Of a stretch of 64,000 bases of DNA, positions 45,577 to 54,651 are shown in pieces. How positions within the stretch are numbered: position 1 is the first letter of the stretch; every line of letters begins with the position of its first letter. Below the pieces are notes generated by a model. It ran no database searches, was not told the DNA's origin, and saw nothing but the letters and a program-made list of their open reading frames with translations. Origin of the DNA: Rhizobium sp. Leaf262 (lineage in GTDB: Bacteria; Pseudomonadota; Alphaproteobacteria; Rhizobiales; Rhizobiaceae). The translations under genes and the position numbers were made by a program. Location: the NCBI RefSeq assembly GCF_001422245.1, contig NZ_LMMM01000021.1, positions 232,747-296,746 of the forward strand. The letters run 5' to 3'.

Positions 45577-46590
45577 TTACACCTTGGCCCGCGGCACCGG
45601 TGCGCCCTCGGCAAGCAAGCCACGCACTTCCAGCTCAGACCAGAACTCGGCCGGAATATCCTGCTCGAACCAAACGATGTTGGAAGAAAGCTGTTCTGCA
45701 TTGCGCGCGCCGGAAACCACCGTCACGCAGGCCGGGTGGGCAAGGGGAAATTGCAATGCGGCGGCCTGCAAGGAGACATCCAGCTCTTCGCAGACACTAT
45801 GCAGCGAATCCACCCTAGCCAGAATGTCCGGCGGCGCATCCGCGTAGTTGAATTTGCGATTGCCGGCGAGAATTCCGGAATTGAACGCACCAGCAGCGAC
45901 GATAGCGACGCCGCGCTTTGCGCAATTGTTCATGAAATCCAGGCTTTCCTGCTCCAGCAGCGTATAGCGCCCGGCAAGCATGGCGACATCGATGTCGAAA
46001 ATCTCCATCGTGTCACGCACGACTTCCCATTCATTCACGCCAAGACCAACCGCGCCGGTCGATCCCTCATCCCGCAGCTTTGCGAGCGCCTTGAAGCCAC
46101 CACCGGTGGTCAGTTGCTCCCAATAATGCTGGTGCTCGTCCCCATGGGTCACAGGGCCAATATCATGGATGTAGAGAATATCCGGCTTCAGAATGCCGAG
46201 CCGCTGCTGGCTGGCCTCGAAGGACCGCAAAATGCCGTCATGGGAATAATCGTAGACTGGACGGAAGGGCAGGGGTGCGACATAGGCGTCCTCTTCCGGC
46301 CCGACCGATTCGTCCGGCACCATGACGCGACCGACCTTGGTACTGAGCGTATAATCGGCGCGCTCATGCTCCGTGACCATGGTTCCAAGCCGCCGTTCCG
46401 AGCGCGTGTAACCGTAAAAAGGAGCCGTGTCGAAATAACGGATGCCGTGTTTCCAGGCCGTATCGAAAGCGCCCTTGGATTCCTCGTAGGGCGTCACGCG
46501 ATAGAGATTTCCCATCTGGGCACAGCCGAGACCCATCAGGGTGACCTCTACGTCGCGACGGGGCAGCTTGCGTGTATCGGAGACTTTCAT
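45577..46590 (-). CDS. Aldo/keto reductase (probable L-fucose or aldose dehydrogenase)
   Basis: A TIM-barrel oxidoreductase of 337 residues. The catalytic tetrad is D54, Y59, K85 and H142 (FDTAPFYG; LSTKVGR; LYIHDIG). The sequence is close to the D-threo-aldose 1-dehydrogenase/L-fucose dehydrogenase branch of this family. It would oxidise the sugar at C1 to a lactone, which the next gene opens. It follows the binding-protein gene after about 100 bases that contain a strong hairpin. Confidence 0.86.
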   Translation of the reverse strand: MKVSDTRKLPRRDVEVTLMGLGCAQMGNLYRVTPYEESKGAFDTAWKHGIRYFDTAPFYGYTRSERRLGTMVTEHERADYTLSTKVGRVMVPDESVGPEEDAYVAPLPFRPVYDYSHDGILRSFEASQQRLGILKPDILYIHDIGPVTHGDEHQHYWEQLTTGGGFKALAKLRDEGSTGAVGLGVNEWEVVRDTMEIFDIDVAMLAGRYTLLEQESLDFMNNCAKRGVAIVAAGAFNSGILAGNRKFNYADAPPDILARVDSLHSVCEELDVSLQAAALQFPLAHPACVTVVSGARNAEQLSSNIVWFEQDIPAEFWSELEVRGLLAEGAPVPRAKV

Positions 46591-46644
46591 TGCGGCACTT
46601 TCGAGAACTGGATCTTAATAGTTGAAATTTTGGGACGTCATCTT

Positions 46645-46679
46645 GACGCGATGCTCGGGGCAAGCCCGGGCATCGCGTC
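46645..46679. repeat. Hairpin repeat between binding-protein and AKR genes
   Basis: GACGCGATGCTCGGG (46645-46659) pairs with CCCGGGCATCGCGTC (46665-46679), with one T-G pair, around GCAAG. The inner CTCGGGGCAAGCCCG resembles the 8052 repeat family. It lies 10 bases after the stop of the periplasmic binding protein gene, so it may stabilise the upstream part of the mRNA and reduce expression of the enzyme genes that follow. Confidence 0.6.
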
Positions 46680-46688
46680 TGGTAGAAT

Positions 46689-47630
46689 CTAGTAAAGAAC
46701 GTTCTTTGCTTCCGGCTTGTCGATATTGTCCTTGGTCACCACGACCACACCCGTATCGACGAACTTCTCAACCTTTTCCTTGGCGATCAGCTTGGAAACG
46801 GTCTGAACACCGAGTTCGCCCATCTGGTAGGAACCCTGCACAACGATGCCAGCCAGCGTGCCATCCTTGACGAAGTTCTGGAGATCCTGATTGCCGTCGA
46901 AGCCAATGGCCACGACCTTGCCAGCCTTGCCGGATTGAGCCAATGCGCGGCCAACACCAATCGCCGTCGGCTCATTGGCGCCGAAAATGCCCTTGAGGTC
47001 GGAATTGGCGGCAAGAACGTCGGTGGTCTGGTTCAGCGCCGTTGCCATCTGCGACTGCGAATAATAGGGGCCGACGATCTGGAGCTTGGAATTGGCCTTG
47101 ATGTAATCGGTGAAACCACCGACGCGACCGATTTCCGAGCCTGCACCGGCGACATAGGACATGACGGCGATCTTGCCTTCCTTGCCGACCTTGTCGATCA
47201 GCGCCTGCGCAGCCAGTTCACCGGCCTTCTTGTTATCGGTCGCCAGGAAAGACTGGTAATATTGCTCGGCACCCTTGGCCAGCTGCGAGTCGACGATTAC
47301 AACGGGAATGCGTGCTTCCCAGGCTTTCTTGACGGCGGGGACCAGCGCGTCAGGATCGGACGGTGCCAGAACAATACCGGATACCTTACGGTTGACCGCA
47401 TTTTCCACCATGTTGACCTGATCGGCGATGGCCGATTCCGACGCCGGACCCTGGAAGGTCATGGTATTGCCGGTCGACGTCTTGATTGCCGCATCCGCAC
47501 CTTTCTGGACGTTCTGCCAGAAGGTTGAGTTGACTGTCTTGACGATGACGGCGATTTCGCCTGCCTGAACCGTCGAGACACTCCACAAGGCGATGACCGA
47601 GGTCAAAAGGGCAGTGGTCAATTTTTTCAT
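46689..47630 (-). CDS. Sugar ABC transporter periplasmic binding protein
   Basis: A 313-residue cluster-B (ribose/galactose type) binding protein with a clear signal peptide (MKKLTTALLTSVIALWSVSTVQA, cleaved before GEIAV). Typical blocks are NSTFWQNVQKGADAAI, VNRKVSGIVLAPSDPDALVPAVKKAW and FGANEPTAIGVGRAL. The ATG at 47630 was selected for its GGAGG ribosome binding site and signal peptide. Sugar identity cannot be told from the sequence; the enzymes downstream suggest a deoxy- or related hexose such as L-fucose. Confidence 0.92.
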   Translation of the reverse strand: MKKLTTALLTSVIALWSVSTVQAGEIAVIVKTVNSTFWQNVQKGADAAIKTSTGNTMTFQGPASESAIADQVNMVENAVNRKVSGIVLAPSDPDALVPAVKKAWEARIPVVIVDSQLAKGAEQYYQSFLATDNKKAGELAAQALIDKVGKEGKIAVMSYVAGAGSEIGRVGGFTDYIKANSKLQIVGPYYSQSQMATALNQTTDVLAANSDLKGIFGANEPTAIGVGRALAQSGKAGKVVAIGFDGNQDLQNFVKDGTLAGIVVQGSYQMGELGVQTVSKLIAKEKVEKFVDTGVVVVTKDNIDKPEAKNVLY

Positions 47631-47726
47631 GTTTTCCTCCATTGTGCCGACACGCGATATCTCCTCTTCGCCATGCCGGTAACCCGCGGAAAGGGTCCGC
47701 ACCCTATTGAAAGCTTTACATTCCGA

Positions 47727-48749
47727 TCAGCGGCGATTGCGCAGCTGATCGATCCAGACGGTGCCCAGAATGACCAGGCCGATAATGATCTGCTGGGTAA
47801 AGGCAGATACGCCGTTCATGTTGAGACCATTGCGCAGGATGCCGATGACGAAGGCCCCGATGGCTGTGCCGGAAATCGTACCAACGCCACCGATGAGCGA
47901 CGTGCCGCCGATGACGGCACTGGCTATGGCATCCAGCTCGTACATCACACCTTCATTCGGCTGCGCCGTGACCAGCCGCGACATCAACACGCAACCGGTC
48001 AGGCCCGCCAGCGTGCCCGACAGGATATAGGTAAAATTCGTCACACGGGCGACATTAACCCCCGAAAGGCGGGCCGCCTCCGCATTGGAGCCGACCGCAT
48101 AGATGTGCCTGCCCAGAACCGAGCGGTTGAGCATGAAGGACACGGCAATCGCAATCACGATCATCAGGATGACCGGATAGGGAATGCCCGGAAAGACCAC
48201 ATTCGGGAACCCGTCATCGCCAATGGTGACGATGCGAAACAGTGCGCCGTTGCCCAGTTCACCGAAGGATTCGCCAAGACCGGAAACGGCACGCGCACCG
48301 GTGATCTGCAAGGCGACGCCGCGCGCGATCAACATCATGCCAAGTGTGGCAATAAAGGGCGGAAGCTTGAAGCGCGTCACCAACAGCCCGTTGATGAGGC
48401 CGCATAGAGACCCGGTCAGAATTCCGAGGAACATGCCGATGGGCACCGGCATGCCGAGTTCCTTCACCGCAAGCGCTGCGACCACACCAGCCAGCGCCAG
48501 CACCGAGCCCACCGAAAGATCGATGCCGCCGGTGATGATAACGCAGGTCGCGCCGATGCCCAAAAGGGCAATCGACGTAACCTGAAGCGCAATCGTCATG
48601 GCATTGTTGACGGTGAAAAAGGCGCTGCTGGTAGCGGAAAATACCATTGTCAGCACAACCAGACTGCCCAGTGCCGCGAATTTCTGGATGATGTCCTTCT
48701 GCCGGTCGCTGAAGGTGAAGCCTTTTGACGGCGATACGTTATCTGACAT
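47727..48749 (-). CDS. Sugar ABC transporter permease (RbsC-like)
   Basis: A 340-residue membrane permease of the ribose/xylose ABC family with eight to ten helices. The signature ATCVIITGGIDLSVGSVLALAGV is near residue 70. GLLVTRFKLPPFIATLGMMLIARGVAL and SAVIGGTSLIGGVGTISGTAIGA are also present. The ATG at 48749 overlaps the end of the ATPase gene by 11 bases, and the upstream region has a GGGGA ribosome binding site. Confidence 0.93.
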   Translation of the reverse strand: MSDNVSPSKGFTFSDRQKDIIQKFAALGSLVVLTMVFSATSSAFFTVNNAMTIALQVTSIALLGIGATCVIITGGIDLSVGSVLALAGVVAALAVKELGMPVPIGMFLGILTGSLCGLINGLLVTRFKLPPFIATLGMMLIARGVALQITGARAVSGLGESFGELGNGALFRIVTIGDDGFPNVVFPGIPYPVILMIVIAIAVSFMLNRSVLGRHIYAVGSNAEAARLSGVNVARVTNFTYILSGTLAGLTGCVLMSRLVTAQPNEGVMYELDAIASAVIGGTSLIGGVGTISGTAIGAFVIGILRNGLNMNGVSAFTQQIIIGLVILGTVWIDQLRNRR

Positions 48750-50310
48750 GTCTATCCCCGCTGCTATAGCCGGAGGCATAGCGCATGATTTCTTCCTGTG
48801 TGGTCTTGGCCGTCTCTACGATGCCTGTGATCGTCCCCTCGTGAAACACGGCGATGCGATCGGTGAGCCCCAGCACTTCGGGCAATTCGGAACTGATGAG
48901 GATGACGCCGATGCCTCTGGCGGCCAGCTCATCCATGATTTTGTAGATGGCAAATTTCGCGCCGACATCGATGCCGCGGGTGGGCTCGTCGAAAAACAGG
49001 ACCCTTGACTGACGAAACAGCCATTTGCCGATGATGATCTTCTGCTGATTACCACCCGACAGCAGACGCACCGTCTGCTTTATCGATGGCGTACGAATGT
49101 TCAGCAGTTCGACATAGCGCCGTGCCACGTCGTCATGTTTCTTGAAGTCGATGAGACCGAAACGGTTGGAGACTTCGTCCATGTTCGCCAATGACGTATT
49201 GGCCGCGACCGACATCTTGAGCGCAAGCCCATCACTCTTGCGATCTTCCGAGAGGTAGGCGATGCCCTGTGCAATCGCGTCCTGTGGCGAGGCGATGGAC
49301 AGCTGGCGACCCTCGAATGTGATGGTGCCCGAATCAAAAGCATCGGCACCGAAGATCGCCCGTGCCACCTCCGTGCGTCCGGCGCCCATAAGCCCCGCAA
49401 AGCCGAGAATCTCTCCGCGCCGCAGCTGGAAACTCACATCATGGAAAACACCGTTCCGGCTCAAGCCTTCGACGGCGAAAATCACCTCGTCCGTCGGTTT
49501 CGATGTCCGCTCTGGAAACTTTTCTTCGAGAGAACGACCGACCATGCGCGTAACGATGTCATCAACGGTAATGTCTTTGAAATTATCGGTCGAAATATAT
49601 CGCCCGTCGCGCAACACCGTCACGCGGTCGACGATCTCGGCCATTTCGTCGAGCCGGTGGGAAATATAGACGATGCCGACCCCTGAGGCCTTGAGGTCAC
49701 GGATGACCTTGAAAAGAAGCCGGGTCTCCTGTTCGGTCAGGGACGATGTGGGTTCGTCCATGATCAGGACTTCTGCATCGAGCGAAAGCGCCTTGGCGAT
49801 TTCCACCATCTGGCACTGGGCAACCGACAAACCGCGAACTAGGCGATTGGGATCGAGGTCGATCCCAAGCCGGTCGAGACACCGTTTCGCGTCGGCGGCC
49901 AGCTTCCTGCGGTCGACGAGGAAACCGCGTCTTGGTTCTCTGGCAAGATAGATGTTCTCGGCAACACTCAAATGCGGGACGAGATTGAGTTCCTGGTGGA
50001 TGATGGCAATACCCGCCGCTTCGGATTCGAGCGGCGACGCATATTGCACGGTTTGCCCCTTGTGAAGGATGGTGCCACTGGTCGGCTGATAAACGCCGCT
50101 GACGATCTTCATCAGGGTCGATTTACCCGCACCATTTTCTCCACACACGGCATGAACTTCGCCGGAGCGCAGATCGAACTGCACATCGCTCAGGGCTTTG
50201 ACGCCCGGGAATTCCTTGCTGATGTGATCCAGCCGCAGCAGAATGCGGCCATGCTCGCGCACCGGTCCGGTGGCGGCAGCGTCGTTCATAACCGGCGCAC
50301 CTGGCGACAT
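48739..50310 (-). CDS. Sugar ABC transporter ATPase with two ABC domains (RbsA-like)
   Basis: A 523-residue protein with two fused nucleotide-binding domains. The first has the intact Walker A CGENGAGKSTLMK, signature LSVAQCQMVEIAKAL and Walker B VLIMDEPTSSLT. The second has the usual degenerate loop GLMGAGRTEVARAIFG, followed by SGGNQQKIIIGKWL and VLFFDEPTRGIDVG. This is standard for sugar importers of the ribose type. It is the first gene of the catabolic operon, with a strong GGGAGGA ribosome binding site. Confidence 0.94.
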   Translation of the reverse strand: MSPGAPVMNDAAATGPVREHGRILLRLDHISKEFPGVKALSDVQFDLRSGEVHAVCGENGAGKSTLMKIVSGVYQPTSGTILHKGQTVQYASPLESEAAGIAIIHQELNLVPHLSVAENIYLAREPRRGFLVDRRKLAADAKRCLDRLGIDLDPNRLVRGLSVAQCQMVEIAKALSLDAEVLIMDEPTSSLTEQETRLLFKVIRDLKASGVGIVYISHRLDEMAEIVDRVTVLRDGRYISTDNFKDITVDDIVTRMVGRSLEEKFPERTSKPTDEVIFAVEGLSRNGVFHDVSFQLRRGEILGFAGLMGAGRTEVARAIFGADAFDSGTITFEGRQLSIASPQDAIAQGIAYLSEDRKSDGLALKMSVAANTSLANMDEVSNRFGLIDFKKHDDVARRYVELLNIRTPSIKQTVRLLSGGNQQKIIIGKWLFRQSRVLFFDEPTRGIDVGAKFAIYKIMDELAARGIGVILISSELPEVLGLTDRIAVFHEGTITGIVETAKTTQEEIMRYASGYSSGDRHVR

Positions 50311-50565
50311 CGTCTTCCTCCCGAAAGCGCCTTAACTCCACCCAAGGCGCTGCGACAGACGGAATGGTTAGGCCGCATTCCACCCTTGGTCAAGCCAATT
50401 GTCGATCACATAATAAAAAAGATATCGCTACTATGAAGCTTCACTCCTAAAAAACACCTGAAAGACTATTAAATTCAATAGAATAAACATTATCTTGCTT
50501 CGCCGTTGCTCTGAGAGTACGGTAAGGCCAAATTTCTGGAATTGTGAAAGACGATAGATCGCGCC
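50311..50565. promoter_or_regulatory. Divergent control region between transporter operon and regulator
   Basis: A 255-base intergenic region, AT-rich in the middle (50405-50500), that should hold the promoters for both the minus-strand operon and the plus-strand regulator. An inverted repeat TTGGTCAAGCCAA (50386-50398) is a candidate operator for the FadR-type regulator. TTGCTT (50496) and TACGGT are spaced by 17 bases and could be the regulator's promoter. All of this is by eye. Confidence 0.4.
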
Positions 50566-51258
50566 ATGAATGGTCAGGCCAAAATTGCCGAGCCCCGCAG
50601 GCTTTATCAACAGATCGCGGATCAGATACGCGAACTGATCGAGAATGGCGAGTTTCAGGCGGGAGCGCGGTTGCCTGCGGAGCGAGAGCTTGCGCAGAAA
50701 CTCGGCGTCTCACGTCCTTCCCTTCGCGAGGCTCTCATTGCGCTCGAAATCGATGGAAGCGTCGAAATCCGCATGGGTTCTGGCGTTTACGTATCCACCG
50801 AACCCGCGCAGCCTGCCAGCCGCACAAAATCCCTCGGTGAAAGCCCGTCGGAACTGATGCAGGCCAGGGCGGCGCTGGAAGGTACGACGATCCTGCTGTC
50901 CGCCAGTCGAATAGCGCCAGAAGCGCTTGTGGCTCTGCGAGACACTCTCGACGCCATGCGGGTGGAAATCGACGCCGGGCGAAAGCCGCTCGATCAGGAT
51001 CGCCAGTTCCACGTTCTCATTGCCGAGCAATCCGGCAACAGCGTTCTGTCGCGGCTCGTGGGCGATCTCTTCGATGAGCGCCACAGTCCTATTTCGGCGC
51101 AGTTTCGCGTGAAGTTCGAAGACAAGGACACATGGATTTTCGCCTTGCAGGAGCACGAGGCCATTCTGGCTGCGCTCGAGGCGAAAGACCCGCTGCTGGC
51201 GCAGGCCGCCATGCATCGGCATCTTGACAGTTCCAGACGCCGCTGGGTTGAAAACTAG
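50566..51258 (+). CDS. FadR-subfamily GntR transcriptional regulator
   Basis: A 230-residue regulator. The N-terminal winged helix reads RRLYQQIADQIRELIENGEFQAGARLPAERELAQKLGVSRPSLREALIALEIDGSVEIRMGSGVYV in the order expected for GntR. The C-terminal all-helical FCD ligand domain has the metal-binding FHVLIAEQSGN and QEHEAILAALEAKD with histidines. Relatives regulate sugar-acid use (uronates, galactonate, fuconate). It is divergent from the transporter operon and is followed by the UxaA-family gene, so it very likely controls both. Confidence 0.9.
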   Translation: MNGQAKIAEPRRLYQQIADQIRELIENGEFQAGARLPAERELAQKLGVSRPSLREALIALEIDGSVEIRMGSGVYVSTEPAQPASRTKSLGESPSELMQARAALEGTTILLSASRIAPEALVALRDTLDAMRVEIDAGRKPLDQDRQFHVLIAEQSGNSVLSRLVGDLFDERHSPISAQFRVKFEDKDTWIFALQEHEAILAALEAKDPLLAQAAMHRHLDSSRRRWVEN

Positions 51259-51293
51259 ATCGGCAAGACAGGCATTCGCGAGGAGGAGACCGC

Positions 51294-52826
51294 GTGACAG
51301 AGAATATCGAAGCCACCATCGTACTGAACGCGCGCGACAATGTTGCCGTGGCGCGTCGCTCCATTCAACCCGGAGGCTCGACAGGGCGGGGCGACCTCAA
51401 GGCCGCAGAACTGATCGGGAGAGGGCACAAGGTCGCGCTGACCACCATTCGCAGCGGCGATGAGGTGCTGAAATACGGACAGGTGATCGGCATCGCGACG
51501 CAGGACATCGAAGCGGGACGTCACGTTCATCTCCACAATCTCGCGATGGTCCCGTCCGAACATGCGCATCAGTTCAGTGTCGATATCGAGGAAAAGGACA
51601 TGGTGCCGGTGTCGGAACGGCGCACCTTCATGGGCTTTGATCGTGGTGCCGGCGGCATCGGAACCCGCAACTATATCGGCGTCATTGCATCGGTGAACTG
51701 TTCCGCCACCGTGTCGCGTTACATCGCCGATTATTTCAACAAGCAGGGCGGTCTTGCCGAGTTCGACAATGTCGATGGCGTCGTTGCGCTGACCCACGGC
51801 GGTGGCTGCGCGCTCAACACCAAGTCGGAAGGCTACCGCCTGCTGATCCGCACCATCCAGGGCTACGCCCGGCATCCGAATTTTGGCGGAATATTGCTGA
51901 TCGGTCTTGGCTGCGAGACGAACCAGATCGCTCCCATCCTTGAACATTACAAGATGGAGGAGGGTGACCGCCTGCGCACAATGACGATCCAGCAGCATGG
52001 CGGCACGCGCAAAACCATCGAGGCGGCTATCGCCAACATCAAAGAGATGTTGCCGGGCGTCAACGCGGCCAAGCGAACGCAACAGCCTCTCTCTGGTCTG
52101 AAAGTGGCGCTGGAATGCGGTGGATCGGATGGTTATTCCGGCATTTCCGCCAACCCTGCATTGGGCTACGCATCTGACCTCATCGTTCGCAATGGCGGCA
52201 CCACAGTGCTGTCGGAAACCCCGGAAATCTACGGCGCGGAACATTTGCTGACGCGCCGCGCAGTAACCCCCGCGGTTGCGGAAAAGCTTCTGCAACGCAT
52301 CGATTGGTGGCGCGACTACACTGCCCGAAATGGCGACGAGTTGAACAACAACCCGTCCCACGGCAACAAGCTGGGTGGCCTCACCACCATTCTGGAAAAA
52401 TCCCTGGGTGCCGTGGCCAAAGGCGGATCGATGCCGCTGAAGGCCGTCTATGAATTCGCGGAAACCGTCACCGAGCCCGGCTTCGTCTTCATGGACACAC
52501 CCGGATACGATCCAGTTGCCGTGACAGGTCAGGTCGCGGGTGGCTGCAATGTCATCTGTTTTACCACCGGACGCGGCTCCGTATCCGGCTTCAAACCTTC
52601 GCCCTGCATCAAGATTGCCACCAATTCCGAAATGTTCGAACACATGAAGGAGGACATGGACATCAACTGTGGCGAAATCGTCACCGGCAATGAAACCATC
52701 GAGGAATCCGGCAAACGAATCTTCGAACACATCATCGCCGTTGCCTCCGGCGATAAGACGGTGAGCGAAATCTATGACTACGGCGACAATGAATTCGTAC
52801 CATGGCAGGTCGGCGCCGTAACCTGA
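51294..52826 (+). CDS. UxaA-family sugar-acid dehydratase (altronate dehydratase-like)
   Basis: A 510-residue iron-dependent dehydratase. A SAF domain occupies about 1-95 (LKAAELIGRGHKVALTTI, then VHLHNLAM). The catalytic domain follows, with GIGTRNYIGVIASVNCSATV, ALTHGGGCALN, GLGCETNQI, KVALECGGSDGYSGISANPALG and the C-terminal FTTGRGSVSGFKPSPCIKIATN. The conserved cysteines and histidines suit a metal-bound active site. Members dehydrate altronate, galactarate and related acids. It starts with GTG after a strong AGGAGGAG site. The substrate may differ from that of the fuconate dehydratase. Confidence 0.88.
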   Translation: MTENIEATIVLNARDNVAVARRSIQPGGSTGRGDLKAAELIGRGHKVALTTIRSGDEVLKYGQVIGIATQDIEAGRHVHLHNLAMVPSEHAHQFSVDIEEKDMVPVSERRTFMGFDRGAGGIGTRNYIGVIASVNCSATVSRYIADYFNKQGGLAEFDNVDGVVALTHGGGCALNTKSEGYRLLIRTIQGYARHPNFGGILLIGLGCETNQIAPILEHYKMEEGDRLRTMTIQQHGGTRKTIEAAIANIKEMLPGVNAAKRTQQPLSGLKVALECGGSDGYSGISANPALGYASDLIVRNGGTTVLSETPEIYGAEHLLTRRAVTPAVAEKLLQRIDWWRDYTARNGDELNNNPSHGNKLGGLTTILEKSLGAVAKGGSMPLKAVYEFAETVTEPGFVFMDTPGYDPVAVTGQVAGGCNVICFTTGRGSVSGFKPSPCIKIATNSEMFEHMKEDMDINCGEIVTGNETIEESGKRIFEHIIAVASGDKTVSEIYDYGDNEFVPWQVGAVT

Positions 52827-52831
52827 GCGAC

Positions 52832-52847
52832 TGTCTCACGTGAAACA
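52832..52847. promoter_or_regulatory. parS-like site (one mismatch)
   Basis: TGTCTCACGTGAAACA differs from the consensus TGTTTCACGTGAAACA at position 4. It is intergenic, between the UxaA-family gene and purH, about 7 kb from parB. Confidence 0.6.
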
Positions 52848-52852
52848 TTTCA

Positions 52853-52881
52853 GCTCGCCCCCCCCATTGGAGAGGGCGAGC
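52853..52881. terminator. Shared hairpin between convergent uxaA-like gene and purH
   Basis: GCTCGCCC (52853-52860) pairs with GGGCGAGC (52874-52881) around a C-rich loop. It lies between two converging stops and may serve both directions, although no T tract follows on either strand. Confidence 0.55.
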
Positions 52882-52888
52882 GACAACA

Positions 52889-54505
52889 TCAGTGCCTGAA
52901 GTGGCGCATACCTGTGAAGACCATCGCCACATCATGGGCATTGGCAGCGTCGATCACATCCTGGTCGCGCATCGAACCGCCCGGCTGAATAACCGCAGTT
53001 GCGCCAGCAGCAATGGCGGCCAGCAATCCGTCTGCAAAGGGATAGAAAGCCTCCGACGCCACGGCGGAACCCTTGGTCAATGGCTCGGACAGACCCATCG
53101 CCTTTGCCGCATCTTCAGCCTTTTGCGCTGCGATACGTGCCGAATCGATGCGGCTCATCTGACCGGCGCCGATACCAGCCGTCTGGCCGTTCTTGGCATA
53201 GATGACCGCATTGGATTTAACATGCTTGGCGATCTTGAACGCAAACTTCATGTCTTCAAGCTCTTGCGGCGTCGGCGCGCGACGGGTGACGACCTTAAGT
53301 TCGAGATCTTCCACCATGCCATTGTCACGGCTCTGCACCAGAAGTCCGCCTGATACAGTCTTTGCCGTAAGGCCCGGAGCACGCGCATCCGGCAGACCAC
53401 CAGCCGAGAGAAGACGCAGGTTCGGCTTGCGCGCCACGATCTGCTTGGCTTCCTCGGTTATATCGGGCGCGATGATGACTTCTGTAAACAGCTGAATAAT
53501 TTCCTCGGCCGTCTCGGCATCAAGCGTCTGATTGAGCGCAATGACGCCACCGAAAGCCGACACAGGATCACATGCCAGCGCCCGCTTATAGGCATCGAGC
53601 AATGTCTTTCCCGTAGCGACGCCGCAGGGATTGGCATGCTTGATGATTGCCACCGCAGGTGCATTCTCCGGCAGGAATTCGGCCACCAGTTCATAGGCCG
53701 CGTCCGTGTCGTTGATATTGTTGTAGGAAAGCTGCTTGCCCTGCAGAAGAGTGGCTGTCGCCACGCCGGGACGCTTGTCGCCGGTCAGATAGAAACCCGC
53801 GCTCTGATGCGGATTTTCACCGTAACGCATCTTTTCTTTCAACACCCCGCCAATGGCGCGGTAATGCGGTGTCTCGATGGAGAGCGCTTCGGTGAACCAG
53901 TTCGAGATCATCGCGTCGTAGGCTGCGGTCCGCGCATAGGCTTTTGCAGCAAATTTCTGTCGCAGGGCGTAACTTGTCTGGCCGTCATCGGCCTGCAGCG
54001 CTTCCAGCAATTCCGGGTAGTCGCTTGGATCAGTGATAACGGTGACGTAAGCATGGTTCTTGGCAGAAGCGCGGATCATGGCCGGACCCCCGATATCGAT
54101 ATTCTCGACCGTCGTGGGATAATCGCCGCCTTTGGCACGCACGTCTTCGAACGGGTAGAGATTGATGATCGAGAGATCGATGGCTTCGATGCCATGCGCA
54201 TTCATGGCTTCGACATGGTCCGCATCATCCCGGATCGCCAAAAGGCCACCGTGGACGTTGGGGTGCAGCGTTTTGACGCGACCGTCCATGATTTCCGGAA
54301 ACTTGGTGATGTCGGAAACATCCGTCACAGGCAGTCCGGCATCGGCAATCGCCTTGGACGTTCCGCCCGTCGACAGAAGCTTGACGCCCAGCTTCACCAA
54401 AGCACCGGCAAGCTCGATGATATCGGTCTTGTCGGAGACCGAAAGAAGCGCAGTGCGAATCTTGACCTTGTCGGGCGCGGGAATTTTCTTGGAAACGACA
54501 GCCAT
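52889..54505 (-). CDS. purH: Bifunctional AICAR transformylase / IMP cyclohydrolase
   Basis: A 538-residue enzyme completing purine synthesis. The N-terminal IMP cyclohydrolase (MGS-like, about 1-155) contains [43 protein letters not shown] and NLYPFEDV. The transformylase part contains [39 protein letters not shown] and [26 protein letters not shown]. It ends in the characteristic [27 protein letters not shown]. Its own upstream gap is 146 bases. Confidence 0.98.
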   Translation of the reverse strand: MAVVSKKIPAPDKVKIRTALLSVSDKTDIIELAGALVKLGVKLLSTGGTSKAIADAGLPVTDVSDITKFPEIMDGRVKTLHPNVHGGLLAIRDDADHVEAMNAHGIEAIDLSIINLYPFEDVRAKGGDYPTTVENIDIGGPAMIRASAKNHAYVTVITDPSDYPELLEALQADDGQTSYALRQKFAAKAYARTAAYDAMISNWFTEALSIETPHYRAIGGVLKEKMRYGENPHQSAGFYLTGDKRPGVATATLLQGKQLSYNNINDTDAAYELVAEFLPENAPAVAIIKHANPCGVATGKTLLDAYKRALACDPVSAFGGVIALNQTLDAETAEEIIQLFTEVIIAPDITEEAKQIVARKPNLRLLSAGGLPDARAPGLTAKTVSGGLLVQSRDNGMVEDLELKVVTRRAPTPQELEDMKFAFKIAKHVKSNAVIYAKNGQTAGIGAGQMSRIDSARIAAQKAEDAAKAMGLSEPLTKGSAVASEAFYPFADGLLAAIAAGATAVIQPGGSMRDQDVIDAANAHDVAMVFTGMRHFRH

Positions 54506-54651
54506 GGGACTACTCCGTCAAGCGTGGAGGAAGGGCCGGAAACCGATCGTTCCGGCGGTTGCCGCCGCGTTAGCACAGCTTTGCAGATTAATAAACAGAG
54601 GCAGCGCCGTGAGTTGGCCCCGTTAAACGTTTTCCGACCTCACGATGGCCG

